A stretch of 64,000 bases of DNA from Deuterostichococcus epilithicus. Its lineage: Eukaryota > Chlorophyta > Trebouxiophyceae > Prasiolales > Stichococcaceae. This document shows, in pieces, positions 32,201 through 42,265 of the stretch. Every line of letters starts with the position of its first letter. Positions within the stretch are counted from its first letter, which is position 1. The stretch spans positions 2,666,001 to 2,730,000 of the forward strand of contig JAVTLE010000008.1 of assembly GCA_033439295.1 (NCBI GenBank). The letters run 5' to 3'. The notes under the pieces were generated by a model. It had not been told where the DNA came from and searched no databases. It saw only the letters and a list, made by a program, of their open reading frames with translations. Made by a program: the position numbers and the translations under genes.

Positions 32201-35200
32201 TACTTCGGTGACGGATTGCCAGAAGATGGAGGCGCTGGCTGGCCAGCCCGAGCAACTGCTTCGAGCTCAGCAAGCGCGGGCTGCCGCCCCGGCCAGACAC
32301 CCCGTTTCTGCCTGAGCAAGGCCCCCTGTGCGATCCGCTGCAGGCCCAACGGCTCGTACCCCATAGAGCAGAGCAACGCGCTCAAGCCGGAGGTTGTCCA
32401 GGGGCCGGTGCTGACGGAAGTGCGGTCGACTCTTGCGCCCTGGGCGCAGCTGACCACGAGGTGTGCCCCTGAAATTCTTTCTCCTTCTTTTAGGATGCTG
32501 GGGCACACCGCCTGATCTTCGTCCCAGAGATGCAGCCTTGCGCGGGCGCCTCCTGCGCGGGCGCCTCCGGCGCACGTTCGGCGGCTCTCGAGCGAGGTCA
32601 ACCCTCGGCGGCTCTCGTTCAGCCGCTCCTGCAAACGTGTGACGCACCCTGTCTCAGCGGCAAGCGGCGAAAGCCCTAACCCTGCACCCCGCAGCAGCGC
32701 CCCAGAGCCCCAGGCTGCACGGACCTGCGCTGCGGCGCCGCGAGCCCCTGCAGCGCCGCCAGGGCCCGTGTGGTTTGCGCACATCAGCCAGACCGTGCTC
32801 CTGCTGAGTCTGAAGTCACTGCTCACCTTTCACCCCTGTGCACACAGGCTGTGGGAGGGTGCGCCGCACGTGGAGTTCGAGTGGACTGTCGGGCCCATCC
32901 CCATCGACGACGACCTCGGTGCGGTGTCCGCGTCGACCGCACGATCCCTGCAGTCAGGCTGCGAGGAAACTGAAGCAGCATTCCGTGGACACTCGCCTGC
33001 CCGTGCCGTGCGAGTGCGGCAGCGGCTCCGGCCAAAGGCGTTTATCAGGGCAAGGTCCAAATCCAAGAACGATTTGCCAATCCGGGCATTGACGCTGTTC
33101 TGGCCGCCTCGACTGCAGGCAAGGAGGTCGTGCTGCGCTACTCCAGCGGCCTGGACAGCGGGCGGCATTTCACCACGGATTCCAATGGCCGCGAGATGCA
33201 GGCGCGGCATTCTTAATTCGTCATTTCTGCTGTAATTCTTTGGTTCGAGGTACTGCAGCTCGCGTGCTGTGGCTGCTGTTTTGTGGCATCCAGTACGATG
33301 CTGCAACAGACGCTGCCAGGGGCTGCCACGCTTGCATCTTCAAACCCTGCCTGGCCTGACAATCAAACTCGCATGGGAAAAGACACTCTGGGACCTGTTG
33401 CGGAATTGCTTGCGCAATGTTGATCAACAAGCCCGCAAAGGCAACCTCGAGCTGCGCAGCCACTTGCCTGTCCCTCTTCTGCCCCGACCTGAGTGCCAGC
33501 AGTGACCACATCGTATCTTCCTTCTGACGAAGAGGAACTCAGGCTGGATCCACCCATATTCTTGTGCGCCAGGCACGGGTGCGGGACTCCCGACCCACCT
33601 GGCGCCTCAACAACACGGACCCCGTAGCCGGCAACTTCTACCCGGTGACGACCGCCATCGAGGTCGCAGAGGCGGGGACATCAGCGCTCGCGGTGCTCAC
33701 GGACCGCTCGCAAGGTGGGAACCCCTGCCACGGCCTGGCGGGGCATACGCCGGCGCAGGGGTGGCGGCGTCAGCTGCGTGAAGCTTGGCATGCTGCCGAC
33801 AGCTGCGGCACCCCCCTGTGCTATTTGTAGAGGGCAGGTGGCCAACGGCTCGGAGCCCGCAAACCTTCGCTGGCCGGGCGCCGCAGCTGGCTCCCTCGAA
33901 TGCCCGCAGTCTTGCAGCCCCCGAGCCGCGGCCGGGGCTGCACGCCCCGCCCGGGCAAACTGGAGACACCAGCACTGTTGTGCAGCTGAGGACCCGCAGC
34001 TGGTCGTGGTCCTGTGCAGCTGGGGCATCGTTGCGGCCCGGCGAGATCGAGCTCATGCTGCACCGTCGGCTGCTGCACGACGATGCCCGCGGTGTCGGCG
34101 AGCCGCTGAACGAGACCGCCTGCGGCTGCCGCGACTGCGGCTGCGAGGGCCTCATCGTTCGCGGCACCCACCTGCTGACCTTCGAGGTGGGAGCCCCTGA
34201 ATCACGGGGAACAGCCTGCGGCAGGGAGCTTGTGCTGTCGCGCTGGCGGCTTGAGTGGGTTGTGATGGCCCTCGGCACGCACCAGCTGGGCGGCTGACAG
34301 ACGACGCGCCGCTGGTCGAGGGTGGGGCGCCGCCTGCAGCTCGATCGCGTTGAAATGAAGGGATGCAGCAGGCTTGTCGCCTGCTGCGGCTGGCACTGAC
34401 CTGCCAGCGATTTCTCGCGGCATGCACCTGCTGGGTTGCAGCGTGCTGGCTCTTGCCGCCTTGCCGTTGACACGCAGCCAGCATTGAAGAGTTACACTGG
34501 CACAGCCATTTCCGCCCACTGGCGCCGTTGGTATGCACGCCTGCTGATGCCGGTCTCGTGCCTCCGCTTCCCTCCTGCAGCGCTGTCCTGGCACCGAGTG
34601 TTCCCGGCGCCCTGGTCGTGCTCTGATCACACAGGCAGCGTCGCTCCACATGCGTGCATGCTGTTTCGGGGCGGCACAGGCGCAGCGGTCTGAACGGGCA
34701 GGGGTGTTGTCGCTCTGGACCCTGTCCTGATGCCGGCTGGTGGCCGGCGGGTACTGCACGCCGTCGCGGCATGTGCAGCGTCGTGACACGTCCGCGAGGG
34801 CGCGCAGGCGCCAGAGCGTGCGGCTGAGGCGCGGCGCACGGCGCAGCAGCTGCTGGCGGACCCGCCGCTGCTGGTGTTCCTCCCGCGGCCGGACGGTGCG
34901 CAGGGCCCCGACCCGGCGGCTGCCGGCGCAGAGCCTGGCACTTTCAGCGAGGTGAGCGCGGCCTGGGCGCGTGTTTGGGGTGGGTGTTTCTCATGTCTCC
35001 TGTGCCGTGGCGCCCTTGCGCGCTGGTCGTCGGGGCGTTGCCCGCCGATGAGGAGGGGCTTGCAGAGCTCCTGTCCCGTCAGTGCACCAGCTGCTGCGCT
35101 GGAAACCTGACATCAGACGGTGACTTTTCGTGGGTGCTGCTGGCGGTCCGAGCGCGATGGGATTCGTTGTTGCACCCTGCGTCAGCCGGCGGCGCGGTGT

Positions 35201-36789
35201 CGGCATGTTGGCGGCCTGGTCCGAGCTGGTGTGCTTGCACGCGCAGGGGGCGGCGCTGCCGCGCAACGTGCAGCTGTTGACGCTGCAGGCGTCGGGGCAA
35301 ACCCTGCTGCTGCGCCTCGCACATCTGTACCAGGCAAGTGCACGGAGGGTGAACCTCGCGCAGTAGCTGCCGAACTCTGAGCCGAGGTCGTTTCGAATTG
35401 GGCACATGGCAGAGGCGCATGCGATTGGCAGCGCGCCCAGCAGCGGCGGCGGCACACGGCGCAGGACTTCTTGCGCCATTGTCCTCTGCCGTATGTGCTT
35501 GCCATGTAGCGCCTCTGCCACTCATGTGGCCAAGAGACTAGCATCAATCAAAGCCTTGCAGCCCTAGGCTTCCTTGCTGTGGGCTTCGGACGCTGAGCTC
35601 GGGACAGATGAAGCAGCTAAGCTTCGGAAGCTGCGATGGAGGCAACACTCCCAGAAACCCCCCATGCCCCTGTGATGCAGCCTCACTCTGCCTGCACTCC
35701 ACAGAGTTGTCCGAGCCACCAGCGTCACCAAGGCGGCTGCGTGCTACGCAGCTTCGGGTCGAGGAGCAGGCATGTGACAATGTGACAACACTTTGAGAGC
35801 AACTGGGTCGCTGCCCTCCTGGCGTCCTGGGTCTCGTGGCTGCCATTCCCACCCGCAGCCGCAGAGGACTCTGCATGAGCTCTCGCACATTCGTGCGGTG
35901 CCATGCCTGACGGGGTGCATGCTGTGGCCAGGTGGGCGAGGACGAACGGCTGTCCAGCAGTGCTACTGTCGACTTGGCGCCGCTGCTGCGGGCGGCCGCC
36001 GGCAAGCGCGACATCGCAGCAGGTGACCCCGTCCGCGCCCCACGCGCGAGGCTGCAGCGCCGGTCCACGTCCCGAGCTTTCTTGCTGCACCCCGCATGCT
36101 TGTCGGTCGTGTGCAACGAAGTCCTGCAGCCCACAGCATGCACGGCCCGAACAATGGCACTTGTTGGCCTTCTCTATGGTGTCTGTGTCTGCCGTGCAAG
36201 TCGTCATGCTGCCCGGGGTCCTCAGGTCAGGGCACCCATGCTCGGGAGCAGCTGGCTGCTCAAGGCTGCTGCAGACCTGCCTGCCAGCCTGCCCTGTTCT
36301 CACACCCGACCCTGGATCCTGCTTGCAGTCGAGGAGATGGCTCTCAGCGGTGCGACGCCGCTCAAGGACGTCCGCCGCCTCTCCTGGAAGGCCGGCGCGC
36401 CGCTCGCTGCGGCGGCCGACCTGCGAGAGTCAGATGCGGGCGTCGCTGGCGCAAGCGAACCCGACAGCGTTACCAGCACTGGCAGCATCGGCAGGGGTGG
36501 AGCAGCGGCAGGATCAGAGGCAGCATCAATCGAGGAGAATGTCACTGACGGCGCAGACTACGTCGATGCTGATGATGCCGGCGCGGCGTCAGCGGGTGTT
36601 GCGGCAGCGGCGGCGACGACACAGCAAGTCCCGGGTCTGGCGGCGGCCCGCCAGGGCGCCGTGGGCTGTGACGGCACCCAGCAGTGCGCGGCCCAGGGCG
36701 CTTTGCACGTGACATTAAGCCCCATGGAGATCCGGACCTTTGCTGTGCGGCTGCACAATGGCGGGCGGGACGAATTGGCTGATGCTTGA
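26243..36789 (+). CDS. Class II alpha-mannosidase, lysosomal/vacuolar type, glycoside hydrolase family 38
   Basis: Hydrolyses alpha-mannosides of N-glycans, in the vacuole or secretory pathway. The N-terminus is a signal peptide ([19 protein letters not shown]). Clear exons: 26243-26340, 26478-26583, 26826-26909, 27196-27362, 27644-27779, 28009-28111, 28300-28361, 28649-28774, 29029-29221, 29366-29445, 29811-29949, 30224-30655, 31156-31306, about 31765-32034, 32344-32460, 32848-32918, 33119-33201, about 33569-33712, about 34020-34185, about 34808-34950, about 35250-35335, about 35932-36047 and about 36327-36789. Active-site motifs: zinc site [14 protein letters not shown], nucleophile Asp in [10 protein letters not shown], Asp in MGTDF, and [10 protein letters not shown]. 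The C-terminal part keeps [37 protein letters not shown] and [15 protein letters not shown]. Four introns begin with GC (29222, 29950, 33202, 35336). The joins between 31306 and 31765 are unresolved. An Ala/Gly-rich insert (30300-30490) and an acidic/Ala-rich insert (36430-36640) are unusual. Confidence 0.93.
29662..29742 (+). repeat. Decayed copy of a mannosidase exon start
   Basis: This stretch matches 29802-29882, the acceptor and first 70 nt of the exon encoding [20 protein letters not shown]. The acceptor GCGCCGCAG is identical. The copy has a 1-nt shift and an in-frame TAG where the functional exon encodes Leu. It lies 140 nt upstream, inside the preceding intron. Confidence 0.8.
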
Positions 36790-37205
36790 TCAAGTCTGTA
36801 CAGGAGCTGATCAAGGTTGAAGCTGTCTGCCACAGGCTGTTGAAGCAGTTCACTATCCTGCTCCGATGCAGTCCGTGGATGCACCTTCAAGCGCTTGATG
36901 CTGGAATCTTGAAGGTCATGCGCCTGATTGTCCTCTTGCTGTAGTTGAGACAAACGGAAGCCATCGTGTCATCCAGTTCCGTGCAGCACTCGTTTGCTGG
37001 AGGTATATGGCGAGGCTTATGGGACCGCCAAAACAACCGCCATACTTCAACGCTTCAATCCTCCAGCAGATTGCCCCAGTGTTCAACCAATCAAATGTAG
37101 CGAGATACACTGCTCTGTGACCTCCTGCTAGAGGCTTCTTCATTCGCACACACAGCTGCACGCTTCACCTCATTGCCGCAGCAATGCGGCTGACATGTAT
37201 CAAAC
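36790..37205. other. Convergent 3' region of alpha-mannosidase and the SET gene
   Basis: Only 415 bp lie between the two stop codons, so the 3' untranslated regions must be short or overlapping. No TGTAA is visible on either strand here, and no other gene. Confidence 0.5.
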
Positions 37206-40200
37206 TCAATTATTGGCGGCGGCAGACTGCAGCGCCTCTGCGCGCTGTCGCACCGCCGTCAGCGCCGCCGCAAGAACGGTCGCCTTTTCCTTGCGGAAGG
37301 CGGCGGCCAAGCCGGCGCGAGCACCGCCGCCACCGCTGGCCTTCCCCTTGGTGGTCGGCGATGCCGCTTCCAGCCGTTGCTGCTCCGTCTCCAGTGCCTT
37401 GGCCAGTACCTGCGGGTGCAGTGCAAGGAAGGAATCCACATATGGCGGCCAAGCTGGGCAGGCATTTTTGTACAGCCAAGGGAAACACATGTGGTGCTGC
37501 CACAGGAGCCACAGCTTTGTGCGATCCCGAGATTTGAGACGACATGACCTGCTTTGTGATAGCCTGCGTCAGTCAGATCATGCAACACATTCGTTATGGG
37601 TGCTGCACTCCGATCACACTTCCTCGTGGAAGTCACTGCTGTCGACAAGCTGCGCAGTGCGTCGCTGCAGGGCCGGAGTTCATTGCATGTCAGCCTCGAA
37701 ACAATTAAAACAAATATGGCTTCAAACGCATTGTGCAGCTGTTGCGCTGACCTGGTGTACGAGGAGTTCGACCCGCGGCTCCTGGGGCTGTTGGAAGTCG
37801 GAAGCGTTCTGCGGGTCTGCCGCAGCCAGCGCCGCCCGCGTCGCCGCCAGCGTCGCCGCCTCGGGCCCCGACCTGCTGAAGGCGCCCTGCAGCCCAGCCG
37901 GAGTGTAGGCCTCGTCCGTGTGCGCCGATGGCGGTTGATCGCGGCTCGGCAGACAATGCTGCTGGTGCATGATTGGCAACCAAAGCCCAAGTGGCAGTAC
38001 TGCAGTGGCGGCGCTTCAGGCAGATACGTATTCACACGCTGCCATTCCAGTCGGCGCACTGCCCTGAAAACGTGCAGTGAAGAGCAGTCCAAGCCTTGGC
38101 AAGGAAGAGCCACCGGAGGGGGGCCGGAAAACCTGGCTTTGCATATTCAGATGCCGTACCAGGGGGGTTACGTGGGATTATATACTATGTAATTTACCTA
38201 GCTGCATGGACGCACCTTTTCCAGTCCGTCCACCAGGCCTGCGGCCTCCAGCGCCGCTCGCCTCGCGCTGCTGAGATGTTGACCCACGACCTCCTGCAGA
38301 CAGGCGACTGAGCCGCTGGTAATACCCTGCCGCTGTGCGGCGTCAGCCGCCAGACGCTGTGACAGACATGCATGGGCAGCCAGCCTCGATGCCTGTTCCA
38401 CGGTCAGACAGCAGACCGCACAAGGCTCGAGTCAGCATCTGCCCACCGTGCACCCAGCAGGACACGATCCGCATCAGTAAGGTGTGCTCCTCATCGGGAT
38501 GCCGCACTTGAGCGCCTGCACCAGATCTGGGGGAGCTGGCCGCTCACGCGACGTGTTAAACTCGCTCCAGTCGCACCTCGATGGCAGCGCCCAGGTCCCT
38601 GATGACGTACGTGTCTGCGGGGTTGCCTGCCTCTACAAAGCCGTAGAACTGCAGCAGCCGGTCGTTGCCCTGGCGGCCGTAGGTGATGTACGCCTGGCCG
38701 CCGGCTGCCACAGGGTCGCCGGCCGCCGCCGAGAAGCAGTCCCTGAAGTACTCGAAGGCCACCTCGCTCTGCGGCAGCAGAAATCCGGAGGTCTTGAGAT
38801 GGCCATCAGAGTTCTGGGCTGCCGGCTTCCGCTGACAAGTGGTCGAGAGGTACCCGGCTGCCACCTGCTCTGCGGCGGCATCGGGGGAAGCGAGACACAG
38901 ACTGGATTGACTCTAACCTGCTTGATGCGGGGGGGTATCACATTGAGAGAGACAGCAAACTGGGATCCCATCAGCCGAGGAACGGTCGCCCAAGCACTGG
39001 AAGACCGCCTAGGTCCGCGGCAGCAGGCTTGAGGGCAAGGGTTTCCCAAGGCGCAGCAAGCAGGCACACGAGGAGTGTCTGCACAGCTCGTAGTTGTTTG
39101 GGTCGTCACAAGTGCCCTGTGGCAAGAAGCTTGTTGCATGCTGGTTGTTTCACAGCAGTTCCCAACTCGCCTTGGAGGTGGACGAGTGGTTCATGGTGTC
39201 GATGACGGGGCACAGCGCATGCCACTTGAGCTTGGCGCCCAGCAGCGAGTCGTAGATGATGTTGAACAGCACCGCAGCGATGCCGGCGTTGAGCACCGAC
39301 TCCAGGCCTGCGCCGCCGAACGCAACAGAGCCGACGCCGAGCACCGCCAGCACACCCGCGACGAGGCCCTTTTGCTTCAGGGTGGAGCCTGCGGCGGCAG
39401 AGACGCGCCGAGTGAGAGCCGGCCTCCAGGAAGATACACACGGTTCAGCGAGCGAAAAGCGCAAGCCGCCCCACAACAAAGTTCAACTGTGTTGCTCAGG
39501 GACCTCTGCAACCCTGAATTCACAGCACCAGGCTCGACGCATCCGTTGGTGCCGCCTCCCTTCGCTGCCTCGGTAGGCTGGTCTGCCTCATCAGCGCAGG
39601 GAATTGCCAGTAGGAACTGGAGGTGGGCTGGCCACACCAAGCCACTATCACAGCTGCTGTGCAGCGGACCAGCGGATATAAGACAGGGCAGTGCCACCTC
39701 TGTGTGGGCCGCTAGACACGAGCGAGAAGGCTAGGCACGAGCGATATGGGGCGGCAAGTCGACTACCCAGTCCCTCTCAGGTGCCCACCCGAGTAAGGGC
39801 CGCTGAAGGCGCGGCTGAAGACGCACTCCAGCGCCCACTCCAGGTCTGCCCAGGAGACGCCGCAGCCCGGGCTGGCTGCTGTGAGGTCGTCGTGCAGCTG
39901 CCGCCACTGCCGCTCCTGCTCTTCCACCTGCCACCGATACACGACAACGGAGGGTAGAGGCGACGGCATCACGGGAGCACAGGCAGCTTGAGGGACAGGC
40001 AGAGAGTATTGAAACACAGCTGTGAGCAGCGTGCTAGGCTGCAGGTCCAGGGGACGCGGCTGCCTTCCCCGGCGCCGCATGCATGGCCCCTTGCTGCTGC
40101 ACCACTGGCTGTTGCTGCCCACGCAATGTCCATTCCCTTCTGTGCCATCCGGAATCAGCTACCGTGTTCAGTTTTGGCGTCTTCGCACCTCAGCGACCAG

Positions 40201-41602
40201 GTGGGGGTAGTGCAGCGCCTGCCGCTCCTCCGCGCTCCAGTGCACTGGGCTGTCGAATTCCCGTGGCAGATGCTCTATGTAGCCGGCCACGCGGGAGTCG
40301 GCGCCGCACGAGCGCTCGTGCAGCAGCATTAGCGCCAGCCGCACGGACCTTTGGTGAGAGGAGCTCGCATTCAGGCCTGCGAATTGATACCTGATTCCCC
40401 AGCAATCACACCGGAGGGGTGGTCGTCATGACTGCACCCATGCAGCAGGGCTCCTCCCGGCGGCGGCACTTGCTGCCAGATCACGACATGCGCGGAGAGA
40501 GCGGCAGGCGAACGTGCATTGCTGCCAACACAACTGTAGCGGGCCACTGGCCTGAGCTGCTGCGCACCCTCGGGCTGCTGTGACGATGCGGGGGCATGCG
40601 ACTTGCACAGTGAGCACAGGGACGCCGGCAGACGCACCAGGGTTTGGCATCCCAGAAGGCGGCGTCGACCCAGTCGGGGAAGGGGCAGCGCTGCCCGGGC
40701 GTCGCCAGCAGCGCCGCCTCGCGCGGCAGCGACACCAGCGTGTCGCCCGGCCGCACCGCCTCCCGCGCCGCCATGCCGCGCACGCCTGCGCATGGGTGCA
40801 GGCCTGGGTTTCAGGTGTAGAGTTGAGCATTTAGGGTTCAGGCACAGCTCCTTTGTGAAGGTCGCTGGTCAATAAGTGGCAGAGCAACGCGTCCTGATCG
40901 CTGGGCATCAAACCACATCCTGATGTCTGCCTTGCCGCAGCTCGAGACGCTGGTGTGTCGGGTGGCGCCGCACAGGACGGCCGCCAGGACCAGCCTCGGC
41001 ATGTGTCGCAGGCTGGACAGCCTCGCGCATGGCGCTGGCAGCAGGCCGGACGGCCTGACGCACGGCCGCCGATGCTCGAGCGGGTGGTCAAGGGGAAAGC
41101 CTCCGCGAAACCCTAAACCCTAAAGCGGCTGCGCACCGTCAAAAGTGCCGACGCGCAGCTTCCGGAACTCCACTCCCGCCGATTGTGCCCAGCGCAGGAA
41201 TGACTCCGCAGCCGCGGCTTCCGCTGGGGCGTCAGGCTTGGCGGGGGCGCCAAACCCGACTCCGCCGCGGCCGCTGCCGCCGTTCGCAACGCCGCTGGCT
41301 CTCCTGCGGCTTGGGCTGCTGCCGCTGCTGCCGCTGCTGCCGCTGGCACTGCCGCCGACGCGGGCAGCACCGGCCACCCGGCTGCTATCAGTTGCATGCC
41401 GGTCTGGAGCTTGTCCATGCACCTGGATGGCGCCAAGCCGCCGTCCAGGTCGCGTTGACAGGGCGGGTCTCGTCACGCCCTTGAGTCCAACCATGCCATG
41501 TGCTGTACGCCAGCTGGTGCAGACCGTGGCAGCGCGCTGCCGGCTGCCGGGCCGTCCCGGCATTGTCGCCGGCGGCTGGCGCCATGCGCACCCCCGCTGC
41601 AT
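37206..41602 (-). CDS. SET-domain protein lysine methyltransferase (Rubisco LSMT/SETD3-like), probably plastid-targeted
   Basis: Exon 1 (41602-41137) gives an Arg/Ala/Ser/Gly-rich leader that looks like a transit peptide, then AESFLRWAQSAGVEFRKL, the usual opening of LSMT-like enzymes. Next come VRGMAAREAVRPGDTLVS and CPFPDWVDAAFWDAKPW (about 40650-40790), VRLALMLLHERS (about 40330), FSRAFSGPYSG (about 39800), a hydrophobic segment, and the SET core HALCPVIDTMNHSS (about 39200). EYFRDCFSAAAGDPVAAGG, ITYGRQGNDRLLQFYGFVE follow (38570-38770). NHS and YGxxxN are the SAM- and substrate-binding motifs. The helical C-terminal domain ends in LTAVRQRAEALQSAAANN at 37206. Such enzymes trimethylate lysines of Rubisco large subunit, plastid aldolases or cytosolic targets; the substrate here is unknown. 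Exons between 37206 and 38400 are only partly resolved, and the start may lie elsewhere upstream. Confidence 0.85.
41108..41124 (-). repeat. Short interstitial telomere-type repeat just inside SET-gene intron 1
   Basis: AAACCCTAAACCCTAAA (17 nt; TTTAGGG on the minus strand) starts 12 nt inside the intron after donor GTGCGC at 41136. It may act as a telo-box, or be a scar of telomeric DNA inserted during break repair. Confidence 0.85.
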
Positions 41603-42265
41603 GGCGGATCGCGGCGCACTTCCACGAGGACTGGTGGCGTAGTCTGTACTCGCGCCACAGTCCTGCGCCACTGGCTCTATCGCATGCGGGAAGCGCACTG
41701 CAGAGGCTGGATGGAATCGTTCCCGCTGACGGAGATGCCCTAGTCCAGGGGCTGTGCAGACCCCGCTAAGGCGGATCCGTTTGGTGCACTGATCAGATCA
41801 TGAGATACATTGGGACCCGCTATTCCGGCTTTTTCCCCTACTTTTTTCCCATTTGCTGAGTCAGATCCGACACTGAGAACAGCGCAGCAGCGCGGGATGC
41901 CAGTCTCACAGGTCGAAATTGGAAGCTGGTGGTGCAGCGCAGCTTTCCGAGCCTGCTGGGCTGCTGTCGGGCAATCGGAAGATCAGGTTGGTCGATCCCT
42001 CGTTGGATGACTGATTGACTCCCTTCTTGCCCAGAAGCTCCGATGCATTCTTCGGAAGCTATCACATAACCCCTTCAATTGAACTCGCACTCCGGCGAGC
42101 AAGGAAACAGCGCCATACTTACGCGACAATTTGCCGGCAAAGCGTCAGTTTCTCTGCCCAGTCTGACCTGACGTTGCCTCGTAATCAAGTGTAGCACGCC
42201 AGTGATCTCGGGCCCCCAGGTCTTCAGAGACCACAGCAGCCCACGCCGAACCCGTTCGCAACACC
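41603..42265. promoter_or_regulatory. Divergent promoter region between the SET gene and SYLF gene
   Basis: 660 bp separate the two proposed start codons. If the SET transcript starts further upstream, this shrinks. Nothing else is recognised. Confidence 0.4.

Noticed and set aside
32539-32568. 15-nt direct repeat (TGCGCGGGCGCCTCC twice)
   Set aside because: It is real but short and of simple GC-rich composition within a mannosidase intron; I see no function beyond slippage.
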